Position numbers and translations under genes: made by a program
Source of the DNA: Labilithrix luteola
Lineage (GTDB): Bacteria > Myxococcota_A > Polyangia > Polyangiales > Polyangiaceae
NCBI RefSeq assembly: GCF_001263205.1
Contig: NZ_CP012333.1
Coordinates: 372,001-436,000 of the forward strand
DNA: 64,000 bases
Direction: 5' to 3'
The notes under the pieces: generated by a model
The model's input: the letters and a program-made list of their open reading frames with translations, nothing else
Told to the model about the DNA's origin: nothing
Databases searched by the model: none
Shown: piece by piece, positions 45,109 to 52,891 of the stretch
Numbering within the stretch: position 1 is the stretch's first letter
Layout: every line of letters starts with the position of its first letter

Positions 45109-46533
45109 ATGCGATCCCTCGATCACCGACACTCCCTGGCCCTTCTCTTCGTCTCCTTCGCCGCCATGGCTGCTTGCGGCGACGAAGCCGTCATCGAAAA
45201 GCCGGACGCCCAGACTCCGAGCACCGAACTTCCCGATGGAGCGCCTCCGGACACGTCGGAGCCCGATGGACAGGCTCCCGCAAGCGACGCGAGTGACGCC
45301 GCCGACGTCGACGCCGCCGACGCACCCTCTTGCGGTGACGGCGTACTCGACACCGACGAGGCCTGCGACGACGGCAACGTCGAAGGTAGCGACGGATGTT
45401 CCTCGACGTGCCAGGTCGAGGCCGGATGGACGTGCGTGGAGGCGGGCAAGCCGTGCACCACGATCTGCGGAGACGGGATCCTCGCCGGCAAGGAAGAGTG
45501 TGACGACGGGAACAAGGCCGCGGGCGACGGTTGCTCCGCGGTGTGCCGCCTCGAAGACGGCTTCAAATGCCCTCCCGCCGCGCCGTGCACGCCCACCACT
45601 TGTGGTGACGGCGTCCCCGAGGGCACCGAAGCCTGCGACGACGGTAACAACGACCTGGGAGACGGATGCTCCCCGCTCTGCAAGCTCGAGCCGAAGTGCA
45701 AGGACGGCGCCTGCGACGATCGCTGTGGCGACGGAGTCATCACCGGCGCCGAAACGTGTGACGACGGCAACAAGCGGTCGAACGACGGATGCTCGTCGAC
45801 CTGCGCGGTCGAAGACGGCTTCACGTGTGCCGTTCCGGAGGGCGTGCCCAACGCCCCAATCACCATCGTCTACCGCGACTTCCGCGGCTACGATCTTCCC
45901 CCGAAAGGGGTCCTTCCTCGCGGCCACATCGACTTCGAGAACAAGAACAGTGGCTCCGAGACGGGCATCGTCATGGGCACTCTCGGCTCGGACGGGAAGC
46001 CCGTCTATGCCAAAGACGGCCTCTCGAGTGCGAACACCTCGGGCAAGGCGCCCTTCGATCAGTGGTACCGCGACACGCCGAACATGAACCGCACGATCAT
46101 CGGGAAGCTCGATCTCGCGCTCCAGGGTGACGCTAGCTACGTCTACGATGCACCGCAGTTCTTCCCGCTCGATGCCAAAGGATGGGTCGCCGACGGCGAC
46201 GAGCCCGCCCGCGCCGGTGGACACAACTTCAGCTTCACGACCGAGACGCGCTTCTGGTTCACGTACCAGGGTACGGAGATCATCCGCTTCCGCGGTGACG
46301 ACGACGCGTTCGTGTTCGTCAACGGCAAGCTCCTCGTCGACCTCGGCGGCATTCACGGCCCGCTCGACGCGGCAGCCAACCTTCCTCAGCATCCCGAGCT
46401 CGGACTCCAGCTCGGTCACGTCTACGACGTGGCTATTTTCCAGGCCGAGCGTCATACGAGCGGCTCGTCGTACCGGGTGGCCGCGCCCCCGTCGATCGTG
46501 CGGGCCAGCGTGTGCACGCCGTCCACTCCATGA
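45109..46533 (+). CDS. Fibro-slime lipoprotein with DUF4215 repeats
   Basis: The 474-aa protein from the ATG at 45109 has a lipoprotein signal (LFVSFAAMAAC, Cys 23) and a Pro/Asp/Ala linker. Four DUF4215 repeats come next (CGDGVLDTDEACDDGN pattern, residues 75-240), then a fibro-slime domain (about 250-470: ITIVYRDFRGYDLP, HNFSFTTETRFWFTYQG, IIRFRGDDDAFVFVNGKL, VDLGGIHGPL). This PA14-like fold was named for Fibrobacter slime proteins and suggests glycan or matrix binding on the cell surface. Its stop lies 10 bp before the remnant of a VOC gene. Confidence 0.88.
   Translation: MRSLDHRHSLALLFVSFAAMAACGDEAVIEKPDAQTPSTELPDGAPPDTSEPDGQAPASDASDAADVDAADAPSCGDGVLDTDEACDDGNVEGSDGCSSTCQVEAGWTCVEAGKPCTTICGDGILAGKEECDDGNKAAGDGCSAVCRLEDGFKCPPAAPCTPTTCGDGVPEGTEACDDGNNDLGDGCSPLCKLEPKCKDGACDDRCGDGVITGAETCDDGNKRSNDGCSSTCAVEDGFTCAVPEGVPNAPITIVYRDFRGYDLPPKGVLPRGHIDFENKNSGSETGIVMGTLGSDGKPVYAKDGLSSANTSGKAPFDQWYRDTPNMNRTIIGKLDLALQGDASYVYDAPQFFPLDAKGWVADGDEPARAGGHNFSFTTETRFWFTYQGTEIIRFRGDDDAFVFVNGKLLVDLGGIHGPLDAAANLPQHPELGLQLGHVYDVAIFQAERHTSGSSYRVAAPPSIVRASVCTPSTP
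45331..45831 (+). repeat. Four tandem DUF4215 coding repeats
   Basis: Units of about 36-45 codons begin CGDGV/I and contain E-x-CDDGN and DGCS..C, each with six or so Cys. The nucleotide core TGTGACGACGGCAACAAG recurs with small changes. Confidence 0.8.
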
Positions 46534-46542
46534 GGTGACTGG

Positions 46543-46653
46543 ACAGCGCGAACGGCGGGCGATAGGCCCTCGCGCATGATCGGCTACTACGCCGCCTTCG
46601 TCATCGATCCCGACGGAAACAACATCGAGGCCGTGTACCGAGAAGTCCGATGA
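46543..46653 (+). pseudogene. 3' remnant of a VOC-family gene
   Basis: A short open stretch reads DRPSRMIGYYAAFVIDPDGN and ends NIEAVYREVR. This is the very characteristic last strand pair of a VOC/glyoxalase protein of about 125 aa, with nothing of the first 90 residues upstream. It starts just after the stop of the fibro-slime gene, and its TGA overlaps the ATG of the GFA gene (ATGA). The intact VOC gene was probably an operon partner of the GFA gene. Confidence 0.75.
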
Positions 46654-47063
46654 GCGAAGACCGAAAGATGCTACGCGGCTCGTGCTACTGCCGGGCCGTC
46701 CAGTACGTCGTGGCCGACGCGTTCGGCTACGCCGCAATCTGCCATTGCGGGAACTGCCGTCGCACCACGGGCTCGGCGTTCAAACCGTTCGCCGGAATCG
46801 AATGCAACGAGCTTCGGGTGATCGAGGGCAAGAGCAACCTCTCGACCTACGGCGACGAAACCGCACACGACGCGCATTGCAAGGGATGTGGCTCGCTCCT
46901 CTACTCGGTCGTTCGCGACGGCGCGTTCGTCCACGTTGCCATGGGAACGCTGCTCGACGAGCCCACGATTCGGCCCACGCATCACATCTTCGTCGGCTCG
47001 AAGGCCCCCTGGTTCACGATCGGCGACCAGCTCCCACAATACGAAGAGCACGCCCCGGATTGA
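46650..47063 (+). CDS. GFA/CENP-V-fold zinc protein
   Basis: The 137-aa protein has the cysteine layout of the glutathione-dependent formaldehyde-activating family: GSCYCRAVQY, ICHCGNCRRTTGSAF and HCKGCGSLLY, with the C-terminal HIFVGSKAPWF. It binds two zinc ions. Members other than Gfa itself are of unknown substrate. The start overlaps the stop of the VOC remnant (ATGA), indicating past translational coupling. Confidence 0.9.
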   Translation: MSEDRKMLRGSCYCRAVQYVVADAFGYAAICHCGNCRRTTGSAFKPFAGIECNELRVIEGKSNLSTYGDETAHDAHCKGCGSLLYSVVRDGAFVHVAMGTLLDEPTIRPTHHIFVGSKAPWFTIGDQLPQYEEHAPD

Positions 47064-47123
47064 ATCGTCGGAGTTCGCCGCGGTAGTATCGTCACTCATC
47101 ACCGTCGCGAAAAGACATCCGTC

Positions 47124-47134
47124 TTCACAGGAAG
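47124..47134 (+). repeat. Left inverted repeat of the IS element
   Basis: TTCACAGGAAG is exactly complementary to the right repeat, and pairing stops at both sides after 11 bp. Confidence 0.8.
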
Positions 47135-47289
47135 GTCGGAAGATCGGAAGGTTTTGTTATCGCTCGGCGTAAAGCGCCAAACTGCGCTTGCTGGGGAATT
47201 GAATGCCCCCGATGCCGACGCGGTGTCGCACGATTTGCCCCGCTCTCCGCCCCAAAAACTTCCGCCCTTCCGCACTTGTATAGATCCCC

Positions 47290-47460
47290 GTCCTCGCGCG
47301 GCGTTCCGCGCGGTAAAAAGATCCTTCGTACGACAGATCGATTCCGCCAAGGTCCTGAGAGGCCGACAGGAAGCAAGACTCGTCGTACGAAGGACCTACT
47401 CCCAACGAGCTCGAATGGCTGTGTGAGCCTCCCAAAGCGGAGAGCTCGAATCACGTTACA
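47290..47460 (+). ncRNA. Candidate bridge RNA region in the IS 5' non-coding end
   Basis: The region contains a GC hairpin CGCGCGG-CGTT-CCGCGCG (47295-47312). A perfect 13-bp stem follows (TCCTTCGTACGAC at 47322-47334 with GTCGTACGAAGGA at 47382-47394) enclosing a 47-nt loop that has an inner TCCTG/CAGGA stem. The loop holds ACAGGAAG (47366-47373), an exact copy of eight bases of the left repeat. After it, GAGCTCGAAT occurs twice (47407, 47442). IS110-group elements encode a guide (bridge) RNA in this position; the exact ends are not known. Confidence 0.5.
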
Positions 47461-47509
47461 AGACCGGGCATCGGGAGGAAGGTCGCGTCCCCCTCGCATG
47501 GAGGAAGTC

Positions 47510-48469
47510 GTGACCCAGTACATCGGCATCGACGTCTCGAAAGATCATCTCGATGTGGCAAGTGAGGACGGAAAGACCGTCTTCCGTGTCGGCAACACGG
47601 AGGAAGGTCAGACCCAGCTTCTCCAGCGCCTGATGGAAATGAAACCCAAGCTCGTCGTGCTCGAAGCCAGTGGAGGTTTCGAGCTCGACGTCGTTCTCGC
47701 TCTCGGCAGCGCGAAGCTTCCCGTCGCGGTGGTCAGTCCGAGTCAGGTTCGACATTACGCGAAAGCCCTCGGCATCCTGGCGAAGACTGACGCGATCGAC
47801 GCGAACGTCATCGCGCGATTCGGGGCTGCTACGACACCCACACCACAGCCAGTTCCGGACGAAGAAACGCTGGAATTGGAGGCTCTTTTGCTTCGTCGGC
47901 GTCAGCTCGTCTCGATGTTGGCCACCGAGAAGAATCGGCTCGCGACGTTCAGCATCACGCGAAAGGTCGGCGGCGAAAAAGCGGTGAAGAGCATCCGGCG
48001 GACGATCGAATTTCTCGAGGAGCAGCTTGAGTCGCTCGACGAGACGACACGCGCTCAGCTGCAGAAGAGTCCTCTGTGGAAGGAAAAGGAGGACCTACTT
48101 CGCTCCGTCCCCGGCATCGGACCGGTCACCGCTCGGACTCTGATCTCGGATCTGCCGGAGCTCGGAAGGCTTACTCGCAAGTGCATCGCCGCGCTCGCTG
48201 GCCTTGCGCCCTTCAATCACGATAGCGGGGGCCACACCGGCAAGCGTCGCGTCCGCGGCGGCCGCACGACCGTGCGCAGTGCGCTCTACATGGCCTGCGT
48301 CGCATCGCTGAAATGCAATCCGCTCATCAAGGCGTTCTTCGACCGGCTTCGCGCCACGAAGCCGGCCAAAGTCGCCCTGACGGCGTGCATGCGAAAGATG
48401 CTCACCATCCTGAACTCGATGGCGCGCACAGGCCGAAAATGGTCCCCCGAGCTGCCTGTCAGCTCTTGA
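47510..48469 (+). CDS. IS110-family transposase (DEDD recombinase)
   Basis: The 319-aa protein starts at the GTG at 47510, five bases after GGAGG; an ATG at 47498 is possible. The N-terminal RuvC-like domain has YIGIDVSKDHLDVA (D8), LVVLEASGGFE (E52) and LAKTDAIDANVIARF (D94, D97), the DEDD set. A coiled middle region follows. The IS116/IS110/IS902 C-terminal domain carries a helix-hairpin-helix VPGIGPVTARTLI and LAPFNHDSGGHTGKRR, whose Ser239 is placed like the catalytic serine. The protein appears intact, so the element may be active. Confidence 0.93.
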   Translation: MTQYIGIDVSKDHLDVASEDGKTVFRVGNTEEGQTQLLQRLMEMKPKLVVLEASGGFELDVVLALGSAKLPVAVVSPSQVRHYAKALGILAKTDAIDANVIARFGAATTPTPQPVPDEETLELEALLLRRRQLVSMLATEKNRLATFSITRKVGGEKAVKSIRRTIEFLEEQLESLDETTRAQLQKSPLWKEKEDLLRSVPGIGPVTARTLISDLPELGRLTRKCIAALAGLAPFNHDSGGHTGKRRVRGGRTTVRSALYMACVASLKCNPLIKAFFDRLRATKPAKVALTACMRKMLTILNSMARTGRKWSPELPVSS

Positions 48470-48484
48470 CGGAGGTTATGGCTG

Positions 48485-48495
48485 CTTCCTGTGAA
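48485..48495 (-). repeat. Right inverted repeat of the IS element
   Basis: CTTCCTGTGAA lies 16 bp after the transposase stop and mirrors the left repeat. Confidence 0.8.
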
Positions 48496-48555
48496 AAATC
48501 TCGGGTCGAATCCATCGGTGTTTGACGGACGTCTGTTATCCGAACGGCATTGGAT

Positions 48556-49761
48556 CTAAGGGGCGTTCGCGCTGTGAACGTGCTCGGGCCTAATCCCTAC
48601 GCCCACGAGCTGGGCGGGGAACCGGTGGAGCCACGCCGTGCGATCGTAGAAGCGAAGCGCCGGGCCCACGCGCAAAGGTGCACGACCATCGAGTGCACGT
48701 TCGATGACCCGCTTCTGGACGAAAACCTGCAGCGCCTGCGTCACGCGCGTGGGCAGCATTCGCCGGCGCTGCACGGCTTCGAGTTGCGCCGTGGTCACGG
48801 CGCCGGAACGTAGTGACTCGGCGAGCAGATTGGCGGTCGCAACCGCGTCTTGAATCGCGAGGTTGATCCCCACGCCGCCCACCGGCGACATGGCGTGCGC
48901 CGCGTCGCCGATGCAGAGCAGGCCCGGCTTGAACCAGCGCTTCAACCGGTCGACGCGTACGATGAGGAGCTTCACGTCGTCGAAGCTCCGTAGCTCCTCC
49001 ACGCGATCGGAGAGAAATGGCACCGTCTCGGCGAGGTCCCGGCGAAACGTCTCGATGCCGCGCGCCTGCACGGTATTCATTCCGCCCTTTGCGATGATGT
49101 ATGCAATTTGCCAATAATCGCCGCGATCGAGCAGGGCGAGGAACTTCCCGTTCGCAAGCCAACCGAGGGCCTGACGCGGGTCGGACTCTCGACGCGGAAG
49201 CCGGAACCAGAGGACGTCGATGGGCGCTCCGATGTCTTCGACCAAGAGACCGGCGTGGTCGCGCACGAGCGAATTACGTCCGTCGGCGGCAATCACGAGA
49301 TCGGCTCCAATCTCGCTCTCGCCTTCCGGTCCGACGACTCGAACACCTCGCACCATTCCGCGCTCCTCGACGAGCCCCACGACAGCAGTACGCATCCGAA
49401 GATCGAAGTGCGGATAGGCACGCGCGCGCTCGGCGACGAAGTCGAGGAAATCCCATTGAGGCATGAACACGACGAACTTCTTGCTCGTCCGAACCTGATC
49501 GAAGTCGGCAAGCGCAAGCTCGGTACCCTGCATGTGCACGCGGAGCCGCGACACCTCCTGATGAGGCATCTTCAAGAAGTCATCGAGCCAGCCGAGCTCC
49601 TCGAGAACCTCGAGCGTCGAGGGGTGAACCGTGTCGCCTCGAAAGTCACGCAAGAAGTCAGCGTGCTTCTCGAGCACGACGGTGTCGATGCCGGCACGCG
49701 CGAGAAGCGCGCCCACCATGATCCCCGCCGGCCCACCCCCCACGACGCAGACGCGACTCAT
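48556..49761 (-). CDS. FAD-dependent monooxygenase-like oxidoreductase
   Basis: The 401-aa protein from the ATG at 49761 has the N-terminal dinucleotide loop VCVVGGGPAGIMVGALLARAG, the DG motif LVIAADGRNSLVRDHAG, and GDAAHAMSPVGGVGINLAIQ near residue 290. It resembles the PHBH/UbiH-like single-component hydroxylases used for aromatic compounds, ubiquinone or secondary metabolites. The substrate is unknown. It is separated by 136 bp from the MFS gene upstream on the same strand, which could export its product or substrate. Confidence 0.88.
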   Translation of the reverse strand: MSRVCVVGGGPAGIMVGALLARAGIDTVVLEKHADFLRDFRGDTVHPSTLEVLEELGWLDDFLKMPHQEVSRLRVHMQGTELALADFDQVRTSKKFVVFMPQWDFLDFVAERARAYPHFDLRMRTAVVGLVEERGMVRGVRVVGPEGESEIGADLVIAADGRNSLVRDHAGLLVEDIGAPIDVLWFRLPRRESDPRQALGWLANGKFLALLDRGDYWQIAYIIAKGGMNTVQARGIETFRRDLAETVPFLSDRVEELRSFDDVKLLIVRVDRLKRWFKPGLLCIGDAAHAMSPVGGVGINLAIQDAVATANLLAESLRSGAVTTAQLEAVQRRRMLPTRVTQALQVFVQKRVIERALDGRAPLRVGPALRFYDRTAWLHRFPAQLVGVGIRPEHVHSANAP

Positions 49762-49897
49762 GCGACGGACGTAAGGACGAAACGAGCGTCGGGCAAGCCA
49801 GCGCGCGACCCGAGCGCGAGCAGTGCGATCGCGAGGCGGCCCCGGTAAGGCCACTGACCTCGTGCGCGATGCGCGATCGGAGATGTGAGATGCGAAG

Positions 49898-51298
49898 CTA
49901 CGCGGCTTCGGCCGTCGCGGGCTTCGCCTCGTCCTCGCGATCGGTCTTCGTCATCCAGCTACGCCCGAGCCAGATACCGATGGGACCAATCATGGTCGAT
50001 GCGCCGATGATGGCCCAGAGCAACCACACCTGGCGCGGGCCCGTCGGCGGACAGAACGTGGACAGCAGGTAACCCGACGACGGTCCGACCAGAAACTTCG
50101 CGAGGAAGTACGGCAAGGACGCCAGGCTCACGTACGTGGCTTCTCGGCCGCGCGGAGCGATCGAGAGATTGTACTCGTAGAGACGCGGCGACCAGAGCGC
50201 TTCCCCGATGGTGAGGAAGAGAATCATCGTGATCTGGTACGGCATCGTCGAGCCGAAGCAGAGCACGAACGGGCTCAGCGACGAGATGAACGCGCCGAAG
50301 AGGAGCACCTGGAACGGCTTGCGATTGCGCGTGAGCGCGGTGCCGAGCGGCGCGAGGAAGAGAATCAAAAGCGAGTTGACCGACCAGACCGTGCCGACCG
50401 GGAATGCGTCGCCCTGTTCGCGGATCACGTACTTCGGCCACGTGAAGTGCATGTGCTGGAACATCATGCGAACCAGCGACAGGAACCCGAGCAAGACGAG
50501 GAAGCGCCAGAACGGCTTGTCGGAGAGGACTTCCTTCAAGGCGACGAGCGGGTTGCCCTTCTTCGCCGGCTTGACGTCGTTTGCTTCCTCGGGATCGACG
50601 CGGTGTTCGAACGACGGGCGAACGAACGAGATGACCACGAGCGCGATCACCGCGAAGACGAAGCCGAGTGCCATGATGGCTCGGTTCGCCGTGAACATCG
50701 TCTCACCGAGAATCGGTAGGTTCAGTGCCTTGGGCGCGAGCTTCCCCGTCTCCGAATTCAAGAAGGCGTGACGGGTGCCATCGATGACGAGCGGACCGCA
50801 CATCGCGCCCGCCAGGTTGAAGCTCACGTACCAGAGCGAGAACGCGAACGAGCGCGTCTTCTTTCCCGACGCGCGGTGCACGGCGGTCTGCAGCACCGGC
50901 GAGGTGGTCGCGTAGGCGAAGCCGAAGGCAAGAAGCGTGGCGATGGCCATCGAGGGCGACGGCGCAATGGCCATCGCCAAGCGCGTCAGGGCGGCGAGAC
51001 CGAACGAGATGATCAGCGTGCGACGAACGCCCATCGCGTCGGCAATCGAGCCGACGAGGAACACGAAGAGCGTGACGAGCGTGGAGAACAGCGCGGCCCA
51101 GTTGCCCGCCTGCTTGTCGTCGAACCCGTAGTCGCCCGAGAGCCAGAGCGGCAGCGTGGGCAAGAACGAGAAGATGCCGAGGTACTCGAAGAACGTCGCC
51201 GCGTAGACGAGCCATAGCTCGCGAGGGCAATCGAGAAGCGCCCGGAGGTCTTCTCTGAGCGTGGTCTTCGGGGACTCGGAGGAACTCAAACTCGCCAC
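49898..51298 (-). CDS. Major facilitator superfamily transporter
   Basis: The 466-aa protein has about 12 hydrophobic spans in two six-helix halves, with the loop motif VGSIADAMGVRRTLIISFGL between spans 2 and 3. A charged central loop runs near residues 230-255. The family resembles POT-like or drug/proton MFS carriers, but the substrate is not predictable. The start is the GTG at 51298. It may form a pair with the flavoprotein gene downstream. Confidence 0.88.
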   Translation of the reverse strand: MASLSSSESPKTTLREDLRALLDCPRELWLVYAATFFEYLGIFSFLPTLPLWLSGDYGFDDKQAGNWAALFSTLVTLFVFLVGSIADAMGVRRTLIISFGLAALTRLAMAIAPSPSMAIATLLAFGFAYATTSPVLQTAVHRASGKKTRSFAFSLWYVSFNLAGAMCGPLVIDGTRHAFLNSETGKLAPKALNLPILGETMFTANRAIMALGFVFAVIALVVISFVRPSFEHRVDPEEANDVKPAKKGNPLVALKEVLSDKPFWRFLVLLGFLSLVRMMFQHMHFTWPKYVIREQGDAFPVGTVWSVNSLLILFLAPLGTALTRNRKPFQVLLFGAFISSLSPFVLCFGSTMPYQITMILFLTIGEALWSPRLYEYNLSIAPRGREATYVSLASLPYFLAKFLVGPSSGYLLSTFCPPTGPRQVWLLWAIIGASTMIGPIGIWLGRSWMTKTDREDEAKPATAEAA

Positions 51299-51479
51299 GG
51301 CGCGGGACGGTAGCCGATGTCACTCGATTGGGGGAGACGAGCAATTCACGCTTCCGTCACGTTTCTAGCTGGAGCGTTTACGCTGCGCCTCGTCGTCGGA
51401 AATGACGCGCTCGTACGTAAAGAAGCGCTGCGGCAAGGTTCGCGTCTCGCCTGCCCACTCGCTCGGATATCTTGCGTGC

Positions 51480-52073
51480 ATGCTCGTTCGCACCACGCTC
51501 GTCGCCATGCTCGCGCTCGCTGCAGTTGCAGGTTGCAACGACAAGAAGACCGACGCGGCACCGCCTACCACGAGCGGCGCGGCCTCCGCCTCGACCGCCT
51601 CGTCAGGCACATCGACCGCGCCGAAGACCGACACGTTGAAGGAGGGCGACCCGGCACCGGACGTCGAGATGACGCTCCAGGACGGCCGCAAGACGAAGCT
51701 CTCCAGCCTCAAGGGCCACTATGTGGCCATCTACTTCTACCCGAAGGACGAGACGCCCGGCTGCACGGTCGAGGCGCAGAACTTCCGCGATCGCGCCGAA
51801 GACTTGAAGAAGGCCGGCATCACCGTGATCGGCGTCTCCACGCAAGACGCCGCTTCGCACAAGGCGTTCATCGAGAAGGAGAAGCTCCCGTTCGACCTGG
51901 CCGTCGACGAAGACGCGTCACTCGCCAAAGCATTCGGCGTGCCCTCGCTCCGTCCTGGCCTGCACGCGCGCCAGACGTTCCTCATCGGCAAAGACGGCAC
52001 GATCAAGAAGGTCTGGCGCGACGTGACGCCGAAAGATCATGCCGACGAAGTCATCGCCGCCGCCAAGAGCTGA
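51480..52073 (+). CDS. Exported lipoprotein peroxiredoxin (BCP/PrxQ type)
   Basis: The 197-aa protein has a lipoprotein signal (LALAAVAGC, Cys 19) and an Ala/Ser/Thr linker. A thioredoxin-fold peroxiredoxin follows: GDPAPDVEMTLQDGR, YFYPKDETPGCTVEAQNFRD (peroxidatic Cys95) and GVSTQDAASHKAFIEKE. In BCP proteins a resolving Cys usually sits five residues after the first; here that position (Gln100) is not Cys, so it must use another thiol partner. It would reduce peroxides in the periplasm. Confidence 0.88.
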   Translation: MLVRTTLVAMLALAAVAGCNDKKTDAAPPTTSGAASASTASSGTSTAPKTDTLKEGDPAPDVEMTLQDGRKTKLSSLKGHYVAIYFYPKDETPGCTVEAQNFRDRAEDLKKAGITVIGVSTQDAASHKAFIEKEKLPFDLAVDEDASLAKAFGVPSLRPGLHARQTFLIGKDGTIKKVWRDVTPKDHADEVIAAAKS

Positions 52074-52089
52074 CGAGCGCCCACGCCAG

Positions 52090-52455
52090 TCAACGAGAGT
52101 TCGCGAGGTCCAGATACTCGACCGCGCGACCGTCCTGGTGACGCACGACGAAGCGACGTCCTGACGGGACCTCTTCGGGCGCGACGAGCACTTCGGTGCG
52201 TCCCTGCATGCGCTGCCAGAAGGCGTCGAGATCGTCGACCACCAGGATCCCCTCCACCTCCAAAGCGACGTCGAGCGCGGCCTTGTCCCGAGCGCTCACG
52301 ACGACCATCGGGCCGAGCCAGGACACAGTGAATCCCTGGTGCGAGAACTCGGCTTTGAGCGGCAAGCCGAGGACCTCGCGATAATGCGCAACCGTGTTTG
52401 CGTAGTCGGCGAAGTCTTCGACGACCACCGGATAGATGACGTTCGTGATCTCCAT
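52090..52455 (-). CDS. VOC-family protein
   Basis: The 121-aa protein starts at the ATG at 52455. It has the VOC pattern YPVVVEDFADYANTVAHYRE, a central VVVSARDKAALDVAL and the C-terminal RRFVVRHQDGRAVEYLDL. Metal ligands are partly missing, so a binding role is likely. It is divergent from an HxlR regulator with a perfect palindrome between, which suggests control by it. Confidence 0.85.
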   Translation of the reverse strand: MEITNVIYPVVVEDFADYANTVAHYREVLGLPLKAEFSHQGFTVSWLGPMVVVSARDKAALDVALEVEGILVVDDLDAFWQRMQGRTEVLVAPEEVPSGRRFVVRHQDGRAVEYLDLANSR

Positions 52456-52493
52456 GCACGGCAACCTAGCGAGCGGGCATCTCGCGGCCCATA

Positions 52494-52509
52494 CTCACTC
52501 GGGAGTGAG
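52494..52509. promoter_or_regulatory. Perfect palindrome, likely HxlR operator
   Basis: CTCACTC-GG-GAGTGAG is a perfect 7-2-7 inverted repeat 12 bp before the HxlR start and 38 bp from the VOC start. HxlR regulators bind such ACT/AGT dyads and typically repress a divergent gene and themselves. Confidence 0.75.
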
Positions 52510-52521
52510 CGAGGCGCGCCC

Positions 52522-52884
52522 ATGAAGCAGACGCAAACGAGCACACGGAAGACCAGCTCGACGAACTTCGGCAATCAGCGAATCCTCGCGCGAGCCTGCG
52601 TGCTCAACGACGCGCTCTACCGCATCGCCATGCGCTGGAAGATGCAGGTGCTCTATTCGGTATTCCGCGGACACGATTCGTTCGGTGCCTTGAAGCGCGA
52701 GCTGCCCAGCGTCACCGACCACGTTCTCGGTCGGCGTCTGCGCGAGCTCACGGCAGAGGGCCTCCTCGACAAGCACCCCAACGGTGAACGACGCTTCGTC
52801 TACACCGTGACGAAGCGCGGGCGCGGTCTACTCGACATCATGCAACGAATCTGTGATTGGGAAGTTGCCGCGCCCACCATCTGA
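52522..52884 (+). CDS. HxlR-family transcriptional regulator
   Basis: The 120-aa winged-helix protein has the HxlR core: ALYRIAMRWKMQVLYSVFRG, SFGALKRELPSVTDHVLGRR, LRELTAEGLLDKHPNGERRF and VYTVTKRGRGLLDI. The family's conserved Cys for redox sensing is not obvious; only C27 and C112 are present. It is likely the regulator of the divergent VOC gene. Confidence 0.88.
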   Translation: MKQTQTSTRKTSSTNFGNQRILARACVLNDALYRIAMRWKMQVLYSVFRGHDSFGALKRELPSVTDHVLGRRLRELTAEGLLDKHPNGERRFVYTVTKRGRGLLDIMQRICDWEVAAPTI

Positions 52885-52891
52885 GGTTCGC

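Larger units (their letters stand above)
47124..48495 (+). mobile_element. IS110-family insertion sequence (IS1111-like inverted repeats)
   Basis: A single transposase gene is flanked by a perfect 11-bp inverted repeat, TTCACAGGAAG at the left and CTTCCTGTGAA at the right, 1,372 bp end to end. IS1111-group elements carry such subterminal repeats with true ends a few bases outside. The left non-coding end is long (about 375 bp) and structured; the right one is only 15 bp plus the repeat. No obvious target-site duplication is seen, as is usual for the family. ATCC occurs just outside both repeats (47117, 48510) and may be the core. It sits between the GFA gene and an unrelated flavoprotein gene. 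Confidence 0.82.

Noticed and set aside
45331..45831. Regular repeats considered as a CRISPR array
   Set aside because: Repeats are in-frame DUF4215 coding units with degenerate spacing; there is no constant repeat plus unique spacer pattern and no cas genes.
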